Assembly: GCA_022747635.1 (NCBI GenBank)
Contig: JAKTNV010000004.1
Coordinates: 17,732,969 to 17,796,968 of the forward strand
DNA: 64,000 nt
Origin: Hetaerina americana
Lineage: Eukaryota > Arthropoda > Insecta > Odonata > Calopterygidae
Direction: 5' to 3'
The position numbers and the translations under genes are program-made. The notes beneath the pieces were generated by a model, which was not told the DNA's origin, ran no database searches, and saw only the letters and a list, made by a program, of their open reading frames with translations. Below, piece by piece: positions 18,964-28,860 of this stretch (within the stretch, counting starts at the first letter, position 1; each line of letters opens with the position of its first letter).

Positions 18964-21939
18964 CTATATCAGGTCCCTCTTCATCTCCGCGTACTTTCTT
19001 CCTCCCTTCATCCCGTCCAACATCCCTATCCTGTTCCTTCCCTTTCCTCTTTTGCCCAACATTCTACCCTCCATCACAGTCTTCAACATCCCACTGCCGG
19101 TCATCACCCCCTTCATCCACTTTTCCTGCCTCCTTCGGATTTCTCCCAACAAACCCCTCTCTTCGCCCATCATACCAAGTACTTCCTCATTTGTTTTCTT
19201 CTCTGTCCATTTCACCTTCTCCATTCTTCTCCACACCCACATTTCAAAAGCCTCCAATCTACGTCTATCCTCCTGCTTCAATGGCCACGTTTCCGCGCCG
19301 TACATAGCTACGCTCCATATCAAAGTTTTTACGAGTCTTTTCTTAACATCCTTACTCAAAGTCCCCGTCATCAACTCCCTCCTCCTTGTGAAAGCCTCTT
19401 TGCCTAGCGCAATTCTTCTCCTTACGTCCCTACTACTTTGACCGTGTTGGTCCAAAACACTACCGAGATACGTAAACTGTTCTACCTGCTCTAGTTTTTG
19501 CCCTCCTATTTTAATGTTAAGCTTGGCCTTTTTCTTTCTAGAAAATCGCATAACCTTTGTTTTACTAATGTTGATTCTCATCCCATACCTGTCGCACTGA
19601 ATTTCCAATTCACTCCACAATGCTTGCAACCCCTTGGCTGACTGACAAACTAAAGCTTGGTCATCAGCAAACCTAACTGATTTTACGAATTCCCCGCCCA
19701 CTTTCATTCCTACCTCGAGTCCTTCCCATGCCTCTTTGATCATTTCCTCTGCATACAGGTTGAACAGCAATGGTGATAATGGGCAACCCTGCCTTACACC
19801 CCGTCCTAACACTGCCCATTCTGACTCCCCGTTTCCCACCCGCACCTGAGCAGTCTGAGACATGTACAGGTTGCGGATTAGCCTCCTTTCCCTCCAGTCT
19901 ATACCTATTTTTTGCAATATACTCATTAGTTTTTCCCAATTCACTCTATCAAACGCTTTTTCGAAATCTACGAAACAGGCAAATACCTCCTGGTTGTGTT
20001 CTATATTCCTCTCGATTAATAATCTCATTACTGCAATGGCATCACGCGTACCTCTCCCCTTCCTAAACCCAAACTGATCATCCCCTAAGTAATCATTTGC
20101 CCTACTCTCTATCCTTTTGTTTATGATCCTAAGAACAACTTTAGCTGCGTGGGATATCAAACTAATTGTCCTGTAGTCCTCACATGACGTGGCCTTTACC
20201 TTTTTCGGAATAGGAACTAAAACTGATCTCACAAAGTCTTCCGGCCAGATTCCCTCCTCATATATACTACGGATCAGCCCATATAGACTCTTCCTCCCAC
20301 ATTTTCCTAAGCATTTTAAAAGTTCCACGGGAATGTTATCTACCCCCACGGCCTTATTTAGTTTCATATCCCTTAATGCCCTTTCTATCTCATTGTCTAG
20401 TATGCCTGGACCTAAGCTGTCTTCCTCTACGTCATTTTCTTTTTCAATGTCTAACTTTGTAGGTCTGAGTTCTTTACTATACAGTTCTTCTATATACTCC
20501 TTCCATCTCTCTTGGATCTTTCCTGCGTCAACTATTACCTTACCCGCCTTATCTCTAACTGTTAGCATAGCTCTTCCTTTCTTACTTCCCGATAACGATT
20601 TAACTTTGCTGTACAGCGCACCGATTTCACCCTTCCTCTGCAGACTTTCCATATCATCGCACTGCGTCTTCCACCATGCGTCTTTTGCCTTATTTGTTGC
20701 CCGCCTCAATTTATTGTTCAATTCTTTGTACTTCATTTTGCCTAATTCTGTATTTATATTCTTCCATTTTCGTCGCTCATCCATCTTTGTAATCATCTCA
20801 TCCGTGATCCATGGTTTCCTAGTCCTTTTAGCGTTAACGGTTCCAATAGTGTCTTTTGCGGCTTTAGACAACCCTTTCTTGATCATTTCCCATTTTTCTT
20901 CGATAGTACTCAGCCCCATGCCATCCTCCATGATTTCCTCTACCGCCTGTTTGTATTCCTTCCTTTTCAACCCATTTAATGCTTCTACATTCCATTTTCT
21001 AACTCGCCGCCCCTGCCTTATCTTTTTGAAACGTACGCTACATTTCATAACAACTATATTGTGGTCTGAGTCCGCATCCGCCCCCGGGAAGCTGTGGGAA
21101 TTTATCACACTGTTCCTAAACCTGTGTCTAACCAGGATATAATCTAGCTGATATCTTCCTGAGTCACCTGGCATTTTCCATGTATACCTGCGTCTTTTGT
21201 GGTGTCTAAACCAAGTGTTGGTGATGACTAACCCCTGTCTCCTGCAGAACTCAACTGCTTTCTCCCCGCGGTCATTCCTCGTGCCTAAACCGTAGTCGCC
21301 CACCTCATCACCATCTCTTCCTTCGCCTACCGTCGCATTCCAATCCCCCATCACTATCAAATGTTTCCCTGCAGGAACACACGCGGTCATGTCCTCTAAC
21401 TGATCGTATATCCTATCGACCTCTTCTTCCTTATGGTTGCTCGGTGGCATGTATACCTGAATAATAACTAAGTTCGTCGGTTCTGCTTTTATCTCCACTA
21501 GTAGTATTCTATCCGTTACCTGCTCTATGTTGACTACGCTTCTTCCTACCTCTTCATTTAATACTATGGTAACCCCTCGTTGGCTCTCGTCCCCACCGCT
21601 GTATATTATTCTATACTTATCACTCCAGTAATCCCCGCTATCTTTCCATCTCACCTCGCATAGACCTAAAATATCTATATTTCCCCTTTCCATCTCTCGC
21701 TTAACATTCTCCAATTTCCCTGTCCTCATCATTGTCCTAACATTCCACGTTCCTATTCTAACTAATTTGGTTTTCTTCTCCTGCGTCTTCTGTCCTGCTG
21801 CTGCTGGTTTTCCCTTGCAAGGGTTTCGTGGGATGACGACCGCGGAAGCCTTGCCTCCCCCGCTGCCGGGCACGACACACGGCCGATTGAACCGAGCCCC
21901 GTGGTTGCCAGGACTCAAAATATCTCTATTGTCCATCAT
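18964..21939 (-). CDS. LINE endonuclease/reverse transcriptase, 991 aa, intact
   Basis: Residues about 58-305 are an apurinic-type endonuclease that nicks target DNA: TWNVR (64-68), CEVRW (Glu 95), GDWNA (198-202), LDYILV (265-270) and SDHN (291-294). Residues about 520-800 are the reverse transcriptase: VLVPIPKK (573-580), DYRTISL (588-594), FRKGRGTRDA, motif A FVDFEKAFD (Asp 658), RQGCPLSP (716-723) and catalytic FADD (757-760). The C-terminal ~190 residues are basic. Similarity in style to the BovB endonuclease (WNVR...GKLE...EM.R..IDILG) places it in the RTE clade. No stop or frameshift interrupts it, and every catalytic residue I can check is present. The ATG at 21,939 overlaps the stop of an upstream small ORF (bases 21,926-21,939). 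Antisense frames of up to 317 codons are shadows of this gene. Confidence 0.93.
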   Translation of the reverse strand: MMDNRDILSPGNHGARFNRPCVVPGSGGGKASAVVIPRNPCKGKPAAAGQKTQEKKTKLVRIGTWNVRTMMRTGKLENVKREMERGNIDILGLCEVRWKDSGDYWSDKYRIIYSGGDESQRGVTIVLNEEVGRSVVNIEQVTDRILLVEIKAEPTNLVIIQVYMPPSNHKEEEVDRIYDQLEDMTACVPAGKHLIVMGDWNATVGEGRDGDEVGDYGLGTRNDRGEKAVEFCRRQGLVITNTWFRHHKRRRYTWKMPGDSGRYQLDYILVRHRFRNSVINSHSFPGADADSDHNIVVMKCSVRFKKIRQGRRVRKWNVEALNGLKRKEYKQAVEEIMEDGMGLSTIEEKWEMIKKGLSKAAKDTIGTVNAKRTRKPWITDEMITKMDERRKWKNINTELGKMKYKELNNKLRRATNKAKDAWWKTQCDDMESLQRKGEIGALYSKVKSLSGSKKGRAMLTVRDKAGKVIVDAGKIQERWKEYIEELYSKELRPTKLDIEKENDVEEDSLGPGILDNEIERALRDMKLNKAVGVDNIPVELLKCLGKCGRKSLYGLIRSIYEEGIWPEDFVRSVLVPIPKKVKATSCEDYRTISLISHAAKVVLRIINKRIESRANDYLGDDQFGFRKGRGTRDAIAVMRLLIERNIEHNQEVFACFVDFEKAFDRVNWEKLMSILQKIGIDWRERRLIRNLYMSQTAQVRVGNGESEWAVLGRGVRQGCPLSPLLFNLYAEEMIKEAWEGLEVGMKVGGEFVKSVRFADDQALVCQSAKGLQALWSELEIQCDRYGMRINISKTKVMRFSRKKKAKLNIKIGGQKLEQVEQFTYLGSVLDQHGQSSRDVRRRIALGKEAFTRRRELMTGTLSKDVKKRLVKTLIWSVAMYGAETWPLKQEDRRRLEAFEMWVWRRMEKVKWTEKKTNEEVLGMMGEERGLLGEIRRRQEKWMKGVMTGSGMLKTVMEGRMLGKRGKGRNRIGMLDGMKGGRKYAEMKRDLI

Positions 21940-22123
21940 ATTTTTCTAGGGAATGATAATTGAGGTGGTTTCCCGTTGCCTTCCTCAATAGTGTTTTTAA
22001 CGTGACACCATCACTTACTGGCCGCCCCACTGGGGTCAGACGCCATTGCAGCCGCCTCACTGAGGAACAGACGCTGCGTGGACTACCTTTCGTCTGGCTC
22101 CTAACCTTCGACCTATCTGGCAT
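21926..22123 (-). CDS. Small upstream ORF of the LINE (65 aa)
   Basis: An ATG at 22,123 opens a 65-residue basic frame (MPDRSKVRSQTKG...) ending at a TAG that overlaps the start of the large ORF: ATGATGGACAATAG contains both the ATG of the large ORF and the stop of this one. Some RTE elements have a small first ORF overlapping the second, so this could be a real ORF1 or a reinitiation leader. No domain is visible; translation is an inference. The decayed copy at 13,310-13,650 is too divergent to test conservation by eye. Confidence 0.4.
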   Translation of the reverse strand: MPDRSKVRSQTKGSPRSVCSSVRRLQWRLTPVGRPVSDGVTLKTLLRKATGNHLNYHSLEKYDGQ

Positions 22124-22230
22124 GGGTGACCCTACCAGGAGCAATTTTTATTACTCCTGCCAGCACAGCTCTAGGGGTCATCGGAACGCACAAGCCCTTC
22201 CACCACGTCAAGGTTGTAGTCCGGGGAGGG

Positions 22231-22242
22231 GTTGAAAGGTTA
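22231..22242. repeat. Target-site duplication, right copy (LINE)
   Basis: Second copy of GGTTGAAAGGTT, flanking the 5' end of the LINE. Confidence 0.85.
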
Positions 22243-22318
22243 CGGTGACCTATTTCGGTTCTCTTCCCCTGGATATCGTAGACCTTTCGTAGATACATGG
22301 ATATCGTACCTTACTCCT

Positions 22319-22490
22319 TGGTCCCCAGAAATTCATTCACTCCCCGTTGTCAAGGGAGATAGCCTCTAGGAGAAATGTAAAGGATGCCGGAATCCCAACG
22401 TTGGTATTCCGATCCCTTCGTCCTGGCCTTAAGAAATTCACTCCTTCGGTGGCCAAGGGAGACGGCCTCTTGAAGAGAGGTAGGGGAAAA
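22319..22490. repeat. Two diverged direct repeats (~55 bp)
   Basis: AGAAATTCATTCACTCCCCG TTGTCAAGGGAGATAGCCTC (22,328-22,367) and AGAAATTCACTCCTTCGGTG GCCAAGGGAGACGGCCTC (22,434-22,471) are related direct repeats about 106 bp apart. They lie outside the LINE's target duplication, so they belong to the target DNA. Confidence 0.6.
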
Positions 22491-24570
22491 TTTTCAGCTT
22501 AAGCCAGGGGAGTGAATTTTTCAATAGGAATGGAAAAAAATTGCTTGAAAATTTAAAGGAAGGGGGCGATCTCTGTGATCAGTGCAGTACACTGGCGTTA
22601 AGTGGAGATGTGCGAATAGATGTCAATGCTGTTCATTCCGATAACATAATGAACTTAAGCACATAGCCATTGAAAGCATTGATAACATTAATTACTTAGG
22701 AGATGTGTAATAATTATAACCCATTGTAAAACATTAGTGCACAACCCGCAGGCCTTTGGTGGCTCCTTTGAGGGTTCAATCGCTTTTTATATGAACCGCG
22801 ACCTCTGATGTTGATTTTTTTATTTAACCGCTGCTGTAAATTTTTCTTTGTAATTACTTAACATGAAATGAAATAATAAAAAAAACTAACGTCGTTGTAA
22901 TTTGATTAAAAATTACTTTCTCAGTCACTTCATGCGCCCATCATGGTAATAAATATATTTCAAGTCAACTCTTCCTAATTTTAAATAAATTAACCTTCTG
23001 GTTGATTGCTGTGATACTGTACATCAAATTAAGGCTCGTTGTGCTTTAAGCTAACCAACGACAACTCTTTTGGTAAGTATTTAATTAGAAACGAATAATT
23101 TTAATGTATGCCCTTTTTAGTCGATGGATTAAAATATTTCGAATTACATCATTCTGTCGACGAAATTTCCTCCGTACCTTTATGCGAAAGATCAAGTCTC
23201 TTCCCTCTGGTTGTGCTGTTACATCGAGTTTTTGTCTTTTTGGATTTCATTCGAGTGTGCGCAGAATTTCCGCTCCTTGAAATGTCTCCGTTTCTCGCTG
23301 TTATTCAGGCATTCTCATCTTTTTGATGGTACCTGCTCCTGGCGAAATTTTGTCGAACGCTGCATCACTCGTAGCAGCGAACGTGGTGCGCTTTACTGCA
23401 TTTCCATTTTCGTAATAGCTTGTCGAGGAAAGACGTGGATAAAAGGGTTTGCCTGAGAGTTTCCTTGAGAATGATTTAATGTGAAATAATTATAAAAATA
23501 TTCAAATTGCATTTACATCTTAGTTGCGGCATATGGAAACGAATTACCAGTGTTTTATATGTTATGAGTGAAATGAGTCGCATTGGAATGAACCCAACCC
23601 TGAAAGCAGCAATGATAATGATATATTGTTTGAGTTCATTTGCACGTTAGGCGAATAGCTATTACAGAGGGAGTGGGGATTGCCACAGCAGAGGTCTGTG
23701 TTTGTCTGTCTTTTGTTTTTCTTTTTGCTTTGGCCGTAGCATAAATATATTGAATTTGTGGTATGTTAGATTTTGCGGAGTCATTTCTACTTTCACTCCG
23801 TACCCGCACCGGGAGTTGACTGAGGCAGATTGCGCCATCCTATGCCCAACAACACTAAGCACCATGGTAAATGTTTATTCTTGATGAAGTAGAATGCTCA
23901 AACATTTTTTCGACGATTTACCAAGTTCATCAATTGCCTAAAATATATTAAACCCTTCAAATTTTCTCTTTCAAGCGTAAAAGTTAAGTATTCATGTTTT
24001 ACTATTGTAAAATACGCTATATCATGTTTTAACATCATAAACAATGAAACGCAATGGATTTTTCCCAACTGAATTGGTTCCATAGTTGTGCGTTAATTTG
24101 ATTGAAAGCTGTGCACTGTTTGTCTCTGTTTGGCTGGAAATTAAATTCATGCTAATAAAAATTGATTAATATAAAATACCCTTCAAGCGCATGCCATAGC
24201 ACACTTGTCCAACGCTGAAATATTTAATAGTCGTTTTAAATGTTGATGGGAGTATATTTCACCTAGAAATATGGCAAAATTGGAAGTTTTTACTGTTTTG
24301 CACTGTAGTTCATAGTTAAGGGACAGTCAGAAATAGTGATTAGCTAAGCTGAGGAGAACGCTTTTATTGTATTAATTTAAGATTATAAAATATAGATCAG
24401 AGCTGTTGATGCTGTGGTGGAGTAAGTCAACATACTAATACGGTTAAAGAAAGCGTAATCTTCGAAAGTAATCTAGTGCGAAGTGGATTTAGGCAAATGA
24501 TCATATACAGGCACTTTTATTATGGCATTTTTATGAATCTGCTGTGACCATCGGCGCTGCATAAATTCCT
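22491..24570. other. Gene-less stretch
   Basis: No supported gene. A fragment near 22,990-23,012 (TTAACCTTCTGGTTGATTGCTG) resembles the tail of the SINE (GACCTTCGGGTTGATTACTG) and may be a relic. Frames up to 81 codons are unrecognised. Confidence 0.4.
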
Positions 24571-24579
24571 AGACTACTT

Positions 24580-24650
24580 TAAATAGCTCATTTGGTAGAG
24601 CCCTCGGTCGGAAAGTGAAAGGCCGCGAATTCAGATCCCGGTTGAATCAT
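24580..24650 (+). other. tRNA-like SINE head
   Basis: TAGCTCATTTGGTAGAGCC (24,584-24,602) is a good tRNA D-arm/A box; about 40 bases later GAATTCAGATCCCGG is a weak B box. Pairing of the acceptor and T stems is poor, so this is tRNA-derived, not a tRNA gene. Its 3' end forms the start of the following palindrome arm. Confidence 0.55.
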
Positions 24651-24685
24651 ATTTTTCCATAGAACTACAACTCTTATAACCTAAC

Positions 24686-24719
<34 letters not shown>

Positions 24720-24740
24720 GTTAGGTTATAAGAGTTGTAG

Positions 24741-24819
<79 letters not shown>

Positions 24820-24870
24820 TTTAGGTTATAAGAGTTGTAGTTCTATGGAAAAATATGATTCAACCGGGAT
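24635..24870. repeat. TA-filled palindrome adjoining a tRNA-like head
   Basis: The left arm (24,635-24,693, from ATCCCGGTTGAATC through TTATAACCTAACAACTATA) is repeated inverted at 24,812-24,870. The loop is almost entirely (TA)n, interrupted by a partial third copy of the inner arm (TAGTTGTTAGGTTATAAGAG, 24,714-24,740) and a remnant TAGTTG near 24,768. One mismatch is visible (GTTTTTAGG against GTTGTTAGG). Confidence 0.9.
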
Positions 24871-24998
24871 ATATATCTTGCGTTCGTCCATATGCTTCCT
24901 TACCACTTTTCCTCTGTCCTATGCCCAATGTGTGTATTTGTAATTTTATACATATATATAATATATATATTTCTAACTACTATGTGCCCACTAGGGCA

Positions 24999-25040
24999 CT
25001 GCAGGTGCCCAGAGTGCCGAGGCACTCTGGGCACCTGCAG
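24999..25040. repeat. Perfect 20-bp inverted repeat at SINE 5' end
   Basis: CTGCAGGTGCCCAGAGTGCC (24,999-25,018), spacer GA, then its exact reverse complement (25,021-25,040). The right arm is the normal SINE sequence seen in copy A1; the left arm is an extra inverted copy. Confidence 0.9.
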
Positions 25041-25230
25041 CTCCACCCAAGCTAATGTGATTTTTTCGGGTACCAGATCTTTCTGGGAAACCATAACCGG
25101 CACAGGGAAAGCAACTGGCCCCCCTACCCTGATGTGTGGATTTCACACGCCGTATAGGGCTTAGTACTGGGTGATCTCTACCATCATCTACTAAACCGAC
25201 CTTCGGGTTGATTACTGTTTATGGTTTTAT
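25021..25230 (+). mobile_element. SINE copy A3
   Basis: Closely matches copy A1: GGCACTCTGGGCACCTGCAG, GGTACCAGATCTTTCTGGG, ACTGGGTGATCTCTACCATC, ACCTTCGGGTTGATTACTG and TTATGGTTTTATATA in order. The tRNA head is replaced by an inverted copy of the body's start. The 3' end runs into TA/CA-rich microsatellite. Confidence 0.85.
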
Positions 25231-25342
25231 ATATATTATATGTATACACATATATATATACTCGCACACATATATGTGGATATATATACACTCACATATA
25301 TATGTGGATATATATATATATACACACACACACGTGTGTATG
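25228..25342. repeat. TA/CA microsatellite with ~40-bp internal periodicity
   Basis: A mixed (TA)n/(CA)n tract in which ACACATATATGTGGATATAT recurs (about 25,267 and 25,297), ending in (CA)n and CGTGTGTATGTG. Confidence 0.85.
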
Positions 25343-26400
25343 TGTTATTAGTGGAAATTGCATTGCAAGCTCATTTGCATGTGTGGTGAATTTGGTGACT
25401 CAAATAAAATGTGACAAATTTTGTTTTCACATAATCCACCGTGCCTTGTAAATGGTTATATATGGAGATTCATTTATGGGTCGAAACGAGAGTTGAATTA
25501 TATATTTAGCCGTTTCACAACCTATTAAGACTTTGCTATAGGTATCTGGTAGTTCAGCCAATGGGATGCGGCTATGGAAGATAATAAAGGAGCGCTAATT
25601 TCCGGCACCCTCCCTAACCACATCCCTTTTGGATATCGAAGCTGACCTTTCCTTTGAACGAGCTGGTTGGTACGGACACGTTGCCCCGATCACGTATTGC
25701 GTCGTGATTACTGTGCCGAAGTGTAGAGTTTGTCGGTCGGTTTGAAAAGAAAACCCGGGTGTGTGCGACGACAAAACGAGCTGGGCGGCTTGCGGTCGCT
25801 CTCCTGGAACCAAAAAGGCAAAAGAGGAGTGTAATGGCGGACGATTGCGACACGCGATTCGGTAGCGAACGGGTCGGAGAGTCTCTGGATAGACAACGTA
25901 GTTGCGTATGCACGAATTTGTGTCTATAGTGTATTGTACAAAAACTAATCGCGTGTAGTGCCCATTACCGCCGAGCACGAGACTGCAAGCCCACGGTGTT
26001 ACCTGAGAATATTACTCCGCATGCATTTATCCATCCGATAATGCAAAATGGCAAGCACGATTTAGAAATTGTACTCAATTAATGTCGTAATAAAATGGAA
26101 AGGGGAATTTAGGTATCACCCATATTTTTAGCTAATCTACTTTCGTTTTCACCGCTTCGCCATATTGTAATGGTTAGGTGTCGAGAATTACGGTTAAGGC
26201 GTGCACTTTAACAAGCCTAACTACATTTCTTACCAGCAAATATGGATAGGAGAGAAAATTTTAGACATGAATAAGTTTTGTCGATTGGGAGAAGTGATTT
26301 GACTGAGCCAACTCTAGGGTTCTGCTGAGGATTTAAATAATTATTGGTATGGAATGGAGACAAAAAAGAATGATAAAAGATATAATTATAAATTTTAAGC
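25343..26400. other. Gene-less stretch
   Basis: The 127-, 99- and 62-codon minus-strand frames between 25,595 and 25,978 overlap and are unrecognised; the segment is somewhat GC-richer (about 25,600-25,980) than its surroundings. A short exon cannot be excluded. Confidence 0.35.
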
Positions 26401-26404
26401 AAAA

Positions 26405-26910
26405 TAGATTTTGAAGTCAAGAGTAGTAAATGACGGGACAGATGAGATAGGTATCTGTAGGTGTGTCAAACAAGGATGCTCTCTGTCACCGACTCCGTTC
26501 AATATTTATCTTGAAGAGATTACTACGAAGGCCTTAGCAAAACTTTCAAAAAGAAAGATGAAAAGAATTTCAAAAAGTTTGAAACATTTTTATGGAAAAT
26601 AATTCTTCGGGTAGGGCAAACTGATAAGACGTATAAGTGTGGAATTAATGATAAGAATTAGAGAGGAAAGAAACTGTTTAGGGGAATAAAAAGAGAATGC
26701 ACCTTAGTTGGAGCATGTTTTGCACCGGAATAGTTTGTTCAGGAAAGTCAAAGAAAGAAAAATTGAAGAAAAGAGGGAAGGGGGAATAAAAAGGATTGGA
26801 ATGCTAGATGGGATGAGAAATGGCAGAAGTACGATGCAAATGTCGTAAGCAAATGAAAGAAGATGCTTAGGACTGAGTGCGATAGTGGGAATCCAGTAGA
26901 AATCTGACGG
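26405..26910 (+). pseudogene. RTE-type LINE remnant (RT motif and C-terminus)
   Basis: The frame 26,411-26,602 reads GICRCVKQGCSLSPTPFNIY, matching the reverse transcriptase motif GRGVRQGCPLSPLLFNLYAEE of the intact LINE. About 200 bases later RIGMLDGMRNGRS (near 26,790-26,830) matches RIGMLDGMKGGRK at the end of the LINE protein. Catalytic FADD is missing and intervening sequence is deleted, so the copy is dead. Confidence 0.75.
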
Positions 26911-26989
26911 AAAATCTTTTCATTTGAGAGAGAAATACGGATCATTCAGGTTGAAATATTGCAAATTATTATTATTGGTAATGAATCGT

Positions 26990-27365
26990 TGAATTGTCGG
27001 TATTATACGGACAAAAACTGACCAACGAAAAATTTCTTTGCTTCTCCTGTCAATAAACCACCTGATATCCGATTCTACGGTAAACCCTTCTTCAATTCCG
27101 CGTACTTCCTCCCTTCATTCCGTCAACATGCTAAATCTTTTTCCAATCTAAAGTTTTTTTCTAGCCTAATGTCTTCCCTCTATCCGTCTTCAACAACCCA
27201 TGGCTAATCGAAATGCTCTCCACCCACCACTATTCCTGCCTCTAATGAATTTCTGTCTGAAATGTCCTCTCCTACCCTCTCCGGCACTCCGTCGTTTGTT
27301 TTACGTTCCATCTATTTCACCTCATCCATCCTTCTCCACACCCATATTTCATCAATTATAAATCG
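26990..27365 (-). mobile_element. RTE-type LINE remnant, 3' end
   Basis: Parallels 18,900-19,250 of the intact LINE: TTCCGCGTACTTCCTCCCTTC, then GTCTTCAACAACCCATGG, TTCCATCTATTTCACCTCATCC and CTTCTCCACACCCATATTTC in the same order. It lies tail to tail with the + strand remnant at 26,405-26,910. Confidence 0.75.
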
Positions 27366-28559
27366 AATAAATGTATCAACAATAGCAATTGTCCACTTTT
27401 TCAGCTGTGTTATTTAGGGAAAGAAATCTGTTGTAATCAATGCCTCATTACTTGTCCATGCAATTGAGCACACCTCACCGATGTTTTTTAATGATTCGTG
27501 GATGAGGTCGAAGTAGATGAAAAAAGAAACTAGAGGGTTCAATTTGAATTTTTATAGAAATTAGGGGGTTCTGTATTCCGCGTATTAATTGAATTCATTA
27601 CATCTCGTTTCTCAACGCTAGAGGGATGTTCTTACCTGGTGAAGCCTTATATAGTTACCAAATAGAGTTAGGACTGGTTGTAACGCTGAAGTTTCTAAAA
27701 TTGTTGAATCTTCAATGACCATTGGTACATTTATCATTGATTTTCCCTTAGCCACGATGGTTTTTATAATTCTTAGTTAGGTTACCGCGTAACAATTCAA
27801 TATCGTTCGTTTCGGAAATAAGTTTGACTTGTCATAAATCAGTAAACCTTTATTGCTTGACATAAATATTATTATTAGTTACATTTAGCAGTTTACTCTG
27901 TACTATTTTGGCGTCACAGGAAGGTTGAAAGGGAGCCATCACTTCGACTGTCCTCCCGCGATGCGAAGTAGTCCTCGGACCCTGGGCGTTGCGTCCTCGC
28001 CGTCACGCTGTTTCCGCTCCACGCAATCCTGTCGTCGTCGGGACCAACGGTCGTGTTTGGTACTGGCCTCACGAATTCGTCATCGGCCCACTAGATGGAG
28101 CATGCAGTTCTCTCTTTCTCTCTTTTTCCCCGCGCGTCAAGCGAACACGCCGCCATGCGTTATTTTTTATTTGCGTGCTGAGAGCAATGAAAGGTGACCG
28201 CGGTCGAAAATTCCCCTTGCTGAAAATTGAACCGTGATTAAGGCTTTAGATCGCTTATCCGGCGATTACACCCTAATCGATTTTCTAAAGTCTTAGGCGT
28301 GCGAACTCCGGCGAAGGTATTTTTGATAATATGTGGATCTATGTAGAAAAATGAGTGTTTTCCTAAAACAGAAAAACTACGGTCAATAAAAGTGTTTTCC
28401 TCTTCAATGTATTGCCAGTGGGTAAAACCTGGATATTAATGGTTAAAAATGAATTTAAACTTACTACCAAAAGAATGAAACTGAATTTGCTGCGCATCTT
28501 GTCCTCGAGGACTGTTTTTTGGTAAAAATAGGAGTGATGGATTGAGGATTGTATGTCCC
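27366..28559. other. Gene-less stretch with a GC-rich island
   Basis: A GC-rich segment at about 27,920-28,240 opens two overlapping + frames (90 and 82 codons). The sequence before it (GGCGTCACAG|GAAGG) could pass as a splice acceptor, but the translations match nothing I know. Confidence 0.35.
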
Positions 28560-28860
28560 GGCGATAAATAAAAATTAAAGTGCGTTTGATTTGATCACGT
28601 TGAGGGTATGAAGGAAAGTCGAATCACAAGTCCAATTCATGAGAGTGGAGTGAATGGTTTGAAGGGAATTGGTAGACTGAGAAAAAATTACGTGAATGTA
28701 GTCGAAGCTAGAAGATAAGAAGAAGATTGTTATAAGACTAGAAGAAAGAAGTAAGATTGCTAGAAGTCCTGGGAATAGAAGAATGCGCATAAATATGATA
28801 GATGGGATAGAGTTTGCAACGGTAGGGCAGTATGGAAGACCATAAGAAAAGGGAAAAATT
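28560..28860 (+). pseudogene. Possible RTE-type LINE C-terminal remnant
   Basis: Purine-rich sequence in which GNRRMRINMIDGIE (near 28,770-28,815) echoes GRNRIGMLDGMK of the LINE protein. Identity is low and no frame spans the region. Confidence 0.35.

Larger units (their letters stand above)
18859..22230 (-). mobile_element. Full-length RTE/BovB-like LINE
   Basis: A 3.37-kb non-LTR retrotransposon in minus orientation, bounded by a perfect 12-bp target-site duplication. From 5' to 3' it has a short leader (22,230 to about 22,124), a small ORF, one large uninterrupted endonuclease/reverse-transcriptase ORF, a 3' UTR of about 100 bases, and an A-rich end. Length, single large ORF, apurinic endonuclease domain and very short 3' UTR fit the RTE/BovB clade. 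The intact ORF plus identical target duplications suggest a young insertion that could still be mobile. Decayed relatives lie at 12.9-13.65, 26.4-27.4 and possibly 28.6 kb. Confidence 0.9.

Noticed and set aside
20189..21142. 317-codon frame on the + strand
   Set aside because: It lies wholly antisense to the intact LINE ORF, whose domains are unambiguous, and its Ser/Phe/Leu-rich translation is a shadow.
25595..25978. 127-codon minus-strand frame as a possible host exon
   Set aside because: Two other minus-strand frames are open over the same bases, the sequence has no known motif, and no convincing splice signals or start context were seen.
27925..28237. GC-rich segment after a CACAG acceptor-like site as an exon
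   Set aside because: Two overlapping frames are equally open and neither translation is recognisable; the acceptor match alone is weak evidence.
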